Assembly: GCF_018326285.1 (NCBI RefSeq)
Contig: NZ_AP023362.1
Coordinates: 3,844,001-3,908,000 of the forward strand
Direction: 5' to 3'
DNA length: 64,000 nt
Source: Mycolicibacterium sp. TY81
Lineage (GTDB): Bacteria > Actinomycetota > Actinomycetes > Mycobacteriales > Mycobacteriaceae
Shown here: positions 59,639-64,000 of the stretch, in pieces
Layout of the letters: each line of letters starts with the position of its first letter
Position numbering within the stretch: position 1 is the stretch's first letter
Program-made: the position numbers and the translations under genes
The notes under the pieces: model-generated
Databases searched by the model: none
Told to the model about the DNA's origin: nothing
The model's input: only the letters and a program-made list of their open reading frames with translations

Positions 59639-61426
59639 TCAGCTGCCGGATGCCGACGATTTCGCGCTCGCGTCGCGGTGCCGGTGGGAACGCTTGTCGA
59701 CGGGTGGCGGCGCGTCCGACGCCCCAGCGTCTGACCGGTCCGGCTTCGTGGCCTTGTCGGACGTGTTGGCCTTGTCCGACGTGGTGGCCTTGCCGCGCGT
59801 GTCCTTCGAGGGTGACGTCGATCCGTCATCCTTGCGGGGCTTGCCCGACGTCTTGCCGGCCGGGTCAGCCGCGGCGGCGTCCGATGCCTTGCCGTCCGCG
59901 GCGGTATCCGACGTCTTGCCGTCCGCAGCGGTACCCGACGGCGCGGTGGTGTCTGACACCGCCGACGCGGTTGACCCGGCGTCCACGCCGGTCCCCTTGG
60001 CGCGCTTCTTCAGCTTGGTTGCCGTCGATGTGGTTTCCGTGGATTCGGTCGTCCCGGATTCCGCGGCCGCCGCGGTGGCGGCGGTCGTCGTCGCAACGGA
60101 TGCCGTGGCGGCGGTGGCGGTGGCGGTTGCCTTTGCGGCCAACGGCGTAGATGTCGGCAGGACTCCGCTGAGGTGCGAGCTGACCGCCGTGACCCAGGCG
60201 TTGATGGCCTTGCCCAACTGCTGGAACTCGCCCTGGATCGCCAGGCTGATCGAATTCAGCAGACTCGCCAGCGACTGGGCTATCGCCGTGACACCGGAGA
60301 CGATGCCACCGACCGTCGAGCCGACACCTCCGGCCGCGCTGGTGGCGTACTCCTTGATGGCCGCCGCGATGACGGCGACGGCGAGCTTCGGGGTCCAGTC
60401 GGCGTTGTAGATGCCGTAGCCGTCGGCACCGGCGACGCCGTCCTGCGCGGTGTAGATGAACACCGGCCCGGCATAGGCGAGGGTCTGCCACGTATCGAGC
60501 AGGTTCTTGATCAGGTCGGCCTGGGTCTGCTCGCTGACGTCGTTGGTCGACGCACCGAACTCACTGATCCAGATCTTGAGGTTGCCGTCGCCGTACTGCT
60601 GCAGCAGCTGATAGATCGCATTCAGTTGCGTCAGTGGGGAATTCGCGACGCCGGCGCCCGACGAGAAGGGCAGCGACTCCTGATACGGATGGAACGACAA
60701 CGCGTCGAAGTAGCCGGACGCGCCGGCGGCCAGCATCTCCTTGACGAACGTCACCGGATCGAGCGTGATGCTGCCGAAGCTGATGACGCTGCCGAGCGCG
60801 CCGGCGACCACGGTGGCGGTCGGGTCGACCGCCTTGATCGCCGGGTAGGCCGCCTTGAGCAGCGCCGCGTAGGCAGTGGCGTCGATGGGATCCGACGACA
60901 ACACGTAATTCGGCTCGTTCCAGATCTCGTACGCCGAGATGGTCGAGCCGTAGCGCTTGGCCACCTCGGCCGCGAACGCCGCGTACGTGGCCGGGTCCGG
61001 CGTGCCGGCACCTGTGATGGACGTCGAGGAGCCCGCCCATGTCGGCGTGCTGGCGATCTCCACCATGACGCCCATGTTCCGGTCGGCCGCGGCCTGCATG
61101 ACCATGTCCATGTAGGACCAGTTGTAGGTGCCCTGCGCAGGTTCGACGAAGATCCACGGCACGAAGACCCGGATGTCCTGGACCCCGATGGACTGCAGGG
61201 TGTCGAGTGTCTGGTCGATCTGCGCCTGGGTCTGTCCGTACAGCCCCGAGTCGGCGATCCCGATGGTCGACGGCGCAGACACGATTTCGGCGGTGTTCTC
61301 GATCTGGGCGGTCAGATTCGCCGGCCCACTCGACGGCGCGTACGCGCAGATCAGTGCGATCGGGAGCATCGCGACAATGCCGCGAAACACACAGGCACGG
61401 ACCAATCCACGCAGCGACCAATACAT
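59639..61426 (-). CDS. Secreted glycoside hydrolase (clan GH-A, GH39/cellulase-like) with repetitive tail
   Basis: A 595-aa exported protein. The signal sequence spans about residues 1-27 (GLVRACVFRGIVAMLPIALICAYA). A TIM-barrel domain (about 40-340) contains GVQDIRVFVPWIFVEPAQGTYNW, the acid/base Glu in YEIWNEPNYV, FHPYQESLPF and the nucleophile Glu in IWISEFGAS. The region after about 350 is helical (VSGVTAIAQSLASLLNSISLAIQGEFQQLGKAINAW), then Ala/Thr-rich, then a Lys/Asp/Ser/Gly repeat tail (TAADGK, KTSD, KASD, DKAT) that may be glycosylated or bind the wall. ATG at 61426 with GAGGAGG. Substrate unknown. Confidence 0.85.
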   Translation of the reverse strand: MYWSLRGLVRACVFRGIVAMLPIALICAYAPSSGPANLTAQIENTAEIVSAPSTIGIADSGLYGQTQAQIDQTLDTLQSIGVQDIRVFVPWIFVEPAQGTYNWSYMDMVMQAAADRNMGVMVEIASTPTWAGSSTSITGAGTPDPATYAAFAAEVAKRYGSTISAYEIWNEPNYVLSSDPIDATAYAALLKAAYPAIKAVDPTATVVAGALGSVISFGSITLDPVTFVKEMLAAGASGYFDALSFHPYQESLPFSSGAGVANSPLTQLNAIYQLLQQYGDGNLKIWISEFGASTNDVSEQTQADLIKNLLDTWQTLAYAGPVFIYTAQDGVAGADGYGIYNADWTPKLAVAVIAAAIKEYATSAAGGVGSTVGGIVSGVTAIAQSLASLLNSISLAIQGEFQQLGKAINAWVTAVSSHLSGVLPTSTPLAAKATATATAATASVATTTAATAAAAESGTTESTETTSTATKLKKRAKGTGVDAGSTASAVSDTTAPSGTAADGKTSDTAADGKASDAAAADPAGKTSGKPRKDDGSTSPSKDTRGKATTSDKANTSDKATKPDRSDAGASDAPPPVDKRSHRHRDASAKSSASGS

Positions 61427-61794
61427 GCCGTCCTCCTCACCCCGAACGACCGGCCAGCGAATTGTTACGAGGCCGTCGATGAATGGCGGAGACATTACCG
61501 CCAATGACGGCAACAAATCTGCAGAACCGTTGGAGAAATAAACATACCTATGGTCAACAACCAGGTAGAACGCCATTGTCTATTCACAGCCCACTGATAG
61601 ACTCCTGACAGAATTCTCCAATGATTTCACGCATCCGCGTTACATAGCACACGTAATTACCGAGCTCAGCAAATACGAATTATCGTTGCCAAAGTCACCG
61701 GGACGAGGCAGAACATACGTCCGGTACATTTTTCGGAACAGCTCGACGCGAGCCGGCACGGCCAACACGAGAAGTGCGGAGGCAAATCATCGCG
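61427..61794. other. A+T-rich intergenic region between GH and EEP genes
   Basis: 368 bp without a gene. The part 61500-61730 is much richer in A+T than the rest of the window (AAATAAACATACC, TTGTCTATTCACAG, ACGTAATTACCG). Divergent promoters are expected here. I see no perfect repeats over 8 bp. Confidence 0.5.
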
Positions 61795-62739
61795 ATGTGG
61801 CATTCAGTTCTGACATACGCCGGTGCCATCACGCTGTGCGCAGCCGCGGCCGGCCTCGCGGTGCGGTGGGTTCCGATCGTCAACCGCACACTGTTGGCAC
61901 TGGCCGCCGGCGCCCCGTATGCGCTCATCGGCGCCCCCGTGGCCGCCATCCTGTTCGGCGCCGCAGGAAACTGGCCGCTGGCAGCGGTCGCGGTCGGCAC
62001 CACCGTCGTCGCGGCCGTCATACAACTACCCCTGTTCCGCCGCGCGAAGGCGCCGTCGGGGACGGCACTGCGGTTCCTGTCGGCAAATCTGCGCTACGGG
62101 CGGGCCGACGCCGAAGCCGTCGTCCGGTACGCCGAGGAGAGCGCGGATATCGTTGCGCTGCAAGAACTCACGCCCGCGGCGCTGGCGCGGCTGGAGTCGG
62201 CCGGGCTCGACCGGCTGTTCCCGCACCGGGCGCTGCGCGAGATGGACGAACCCGGGGGCGTCGGGCTCTGGAGCCGTCACCCGATCAGTGACATCCGCAT
62301 CGACGACGGCTTCTGGCTGGGAATGCTGGCCGCCGACGTCCACCTGCCCGAGGCACCCGCCCCCACCCGCGTGCTGACGGTGCACCTGTCCGCGCCCTGG
62401 CCCGACCCGCTACAGGGCTGGCGCGACGACCTGGCGCGACTGGCGGGCACGTTGCTGACGGCTGCCCGGGCAAGCACGGGCCCCGTGCTGCTGGCCGGTG
62501 ACCTGAACGCGACTCCGGACATGCGGGAATTCCGCCGGCTGCTGCGGCAGGGCTATCAGGACGCCGGCGCACAGGCCGGCGCCGGGGTGGTTCGCACGCA
62601 TCCGTCCGACATCGTCGCGCCACCGGTCTTCGCGGTCGACCACATCCTCACGCGCGGCTACGTGGCCACGTCGCTGCGGACGCTGCAGGTACCCGGTTCC
62701 GACCACCGGGCCCTGCTGGCGCAGTTGGTCGCCGGTTGA
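61795..62739 (+). CDS. Endonuclease/exonuclease/phosphatase-family membrane protein
   Basis: A 314-aa protein with three N-terminal TM helices (about 1-25, 33-53, 58-80) and an extracytoplasmic EEP-fold phosphodiesterase domain. Catalytic elements: LRFLSANLRYGRAD, IVALQEL (metal Glu), GVGLWSRHPI, LTVHLSAPWP, LAGDLNATPDM (Asp-Leu-Asn) and VPGSDHRALLAQL (His). Membrane-bound versions may hydrolyse phospholipids or nucleic acids outside the cell. ATG at 61795; a GTG at 61774 would add 7 residues. Convergent with the next gene, 1-bp gap. Confidence 0.87.
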   Translation: MWHSVLTYAGAITLCAAAAGLAVRWVPIVNRTLLALAAGAPYALIGAPVAAILFGAAGNWPLAAVAVGTTVVAAVIQLPLFRRAKAPSGTALRFLSANLRYGRADAEAVVRYAEESADIVALQELTPAALARLESAGLDRLFPHRALREMDEPGGVGLWSRHPISDIRIDDGFWLGMLAADVHLPEAPAPTRVLTVHLSAPWPDPLQGWRDDLARLAGTLLTAARASTGPVLLAGDLNATPDMREFRRLLRQGYQDAGAQAGAGVVRTHPSDIVAPPVFAVDHILTRGYVATSLRTLQVPGSDHRALLAQLVAG

Positions 62740-62740
62740 C

Positions 62741-63400
62741 TCAGTTCACCGGCACGTCGAGGATCGGGCGCGGCTCGGATGCGCCAGGCCCGTTGAAGTG
62801 CCACCACTCCCCCGGGTACACAGTCAGCCCACCGGCGACCATCGCGTCGCGCAGTCGCGCGCGGTTGGCCTGCTGTGCGGGGGTGACGCCCGTGGTCGCG
62901 TAGGCCGTCGCGCGCGGCGTGAAGTCGTCGAAATCGGTACCCATGTCGACGCCGGTGATGGTGACGTCCACCGACCGACCGGACTCGTGGCTGCGGGCGA
63001 ACTGGCTGGGTTTGGCGACCCAGTTCGGGTCCGGCACGGCCTGGAACATCCGGACCTGCACGTCATGCGGGCGGTAGCAGTCCCAGAACGTCAGTACCTC
63101 GCCGTGCGCGCGCAGAATCCGGGCGGCGGTGGCCAGCCCCGGCGCCATGGACTCGTGGATCAGGCACCGGGCATCGGCGGGATACAGCGGGACACCGACG
63201 AAGTTGTTCGGGGTGGCGTAGCGCAGGTCGATCACCGCATCGGGGACGACGGACCGGACGTCGATCAGTCCGGCCGCAGCGGCCTGCGGTGACACCGGCG
63301 GCGGGGCGGGCTGTGGTGCTGCCGAGGCCGCGCCGAGGTCCGGCCCGAAGTTCCCGACCGACAGCAGCGCGCCCAAGGCGACGAGTGTTCGCACGAACAT
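62741..63400 (-). CDS. Exported D-alanyl-D-alanine dipeptidase (VanX-like, M15D)
   Basis: A 219-aa secreted peptidase. Signal peptide (MFVRTLVALGALLSVGNFGPDLGAASA) then a peptidase M15 domain: DVRSVVPDAVIDLRYATPNNFVGVPLYPADARCLIH, YRPHDVQVRMFQ, the zinc site SHESGRSVDVTI (His and Asp) and GEWWHFNGPGA (Glu and His). Likely cleaves D-Ala-D-Ala dipeptides and takes part in wall recycling; no VanHA-type resistance genes adjoin it, so resistance is not implied. Confidence 0.9.
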   Translation of the reverse strand: MFVRTLVALGALLSVGNFGPDLGAASAAPQPAPPPVSPQAAAAGLIDVRSVVPDAVIDLRYATPNNFVGVPLYPADARCLIHESMAPGLATAARILRAHGEVLTFWDCYRPHDVQVRMFQAVPDPNWVAKPSQFARSHESGRSVDVTITGVDMGTDFDDFTPRATAYATTGVTPAQQANRARLRDAMVAGGLTVYPGEWWHFNGPGASEPRPILDVPVN

Positions 63401-63479
63401 GTGTCGAGGTTGCCAGATCCCGGCACCGGACAACCACGGGATCACCGGATGTCGCGGTGTGCCAACGCGGTCGGCGCGC

Positions 63480-64000
63480 TCAGCGGCTGGGCGACGCCGG
63501 CTTCCTGGTGTTCTTGGTGCCGGCCCGCTTCCCCTTGGTCGGCCCGGGCTTGTCGCACTGATCGTCCGCGGCCTGCGGTGTGGCCAACCGATCCATCCAC
63601 ATCCGCAGCGTGGTGACCAGCAGCGCCGCACTCTGGTCGGCGTCGGCCATCCCGATCGCCTGAGATATCGCCAATCCGCTTCCGGTCGCCACGATGGCGT
63701 CGATCGCCTCGTCCAAGCGCGGGTCTGCGGCGTCGACGCCCTCGGGTATCAGGTCCTCGACCATCACCCGGACCGACTCCCGGAACCGATCGATGGTCTC
63801 CCTCGTCCCGGCGGTCTGCTCCGGGTCTCCCAAGGTGCTCAACAGGTACTCCGAACCGAGCACCGTGAGCGGGATGTCCGAGGACAACCGGGACCACCAG
63901 GTCGCCAGCGCCCCGAACCTGTCGTCCATCGAATCAGATTCGCCGACAAGCATTTCCAGCAGTTTGGTGGTTTCCGCGAGGTACCTCGTGCGGAGGACTT
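63480..64000 (-). CDS. TetR-family regulator C-terminal part, 5' truncated at window edge
   Basis: The frame is open to the right edge, so the N-terminal DNA-binding region is missing. The visible part starts VLRTRYLAETTKLLEMLVGESDSMDDRFGALATWWSRLSSDIPLTVLGSEYLLSTLGDP, a helical ligand-binding-domain pattern, and ends in a basic tail (KPGPTKGKRAGTKNTRKPASPSR). Assignment to TetR rests on this C-terminal pattern only. Confidence 0.6.
   Translation of the reverse strand, partial: VLRTRYLAETTKLLEMLVGESDSMDDRFGALATWWSRLSSDIPLTVLGSEYLLSTLGDPEQTAGTRETIDRFRESVRVMVEDLIPEGVDAADPRLDEAIDAIVATGSGLAISQAIGMADADQSAALLVTTLRMWMDRLATPQAADDQCDKPGPTKGKRAGTKNTRKPASPSR

Noticed and set aside
62741..63400. VanX-like gene as evidence of vancomycin resistance
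   Set aside because: No vanH or vanA ligase genes are nearby, and exported M15D dipeptidases are common in mycobacteria.

Overview
This window is chromosomal DNA from a Mycobacterium-type actinomycete, most likely a rapid-growing Mycolicibacterium. The reasons are uniformly high G+C with GTG/TTG starts, a complete mycofactocin locus, the mycobacterial rpoB-rpoC and rpsL-rpsG-fusA-tuf blocks, an Mkl/MceG-type ATPase, a mycolic-acid methyltransferase, and gene order matching the M. tuberculosis Rv0645-Rv0697 region with insertions and losses. I do not name a species. I see no insertion sequences, prophage, CRISPR, tRNA or rRNA genes.

Layout. (1) 1-8.8 kb: end of a 14-TM MFS exporter, then the leftward mycofactocin operon mftA-B-C-D-E-F-G, divergent from mftR. 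The 31-codon precursor gene mftA (7985-8080) is intact. (2) 8.8-10.8 kb: an ECF sigma factor / triple-VOC-domain gene pair bounded on both sides by near-identical hairpins. (3) 10.8-16.4 kb: a ferredoxin reductase-type flavoprotein; an arginine/ornithine catabolic unit (Lrp/AsnC regulator divergent from ddaH-rocD); a membrane-anchored Pro-rich protein; and a mycofactocin-coupled-type SDR with a KstR-type palindrome upstream. (4) 16.4-24.7 kb: a SHOCT membrane protein, a PP2C phosphatase, the str operon (rpsL, rpsG, fusA, tuf), a SecD-like membrane protein and a TetR regulator. (5) 24.8-33.0 kb: two exported DUF3060-type proteins, echA4-paaX-echA5, fadE8, an MBL-fold hydrolase, an amino-acid permease and endonuclease IV. 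(6) 33.2-43.8 kb: rpoC, rpoB, mkl, rplL and rplJ with an L10 leader. (7) 43.8-64 kb: an iron-box-preceded formyltransferase/ATP-grasp reading frame that looks joined by a frameshift; HxlR and DUF1772; a ROK kinase / small protein / GH38 alpha-mannosidase operon; a WYL regulator facing two DinB proteins; TetR facing an MpaB-type oxygenase; an ABC1 kinase; a lipase; a mycolic-acid methyltransferase; a secreted glycoside hydrolase; an EEP-family protein; a VanX-like dipeptidase; and a partial TetR.

How the genes work together. The mft genes make and glycosylate the redox cofactor mycofactocin from the MftA tail; MftG and mycofactocin-dependent SDRs use it. The str and rpo blocks carry sequences expected for streptomycin- and rifampicin-susceptible targets (RpsL Lys43 and Lys88, wild-type RpoB cluster). 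The most unusual signals are the frame break at a five-G tract between the formyltransferase and TupA-like ATP-grasp halves, with an IdeR-like box upstream; the repeated hairpins around the sigma/VOC cassette; an in-frame internal start with a strong Shine-Dalgarno in the VOC gene; and several well-formed operator palindromes, including one in an unusual 175-bp gap inside the mft operon.
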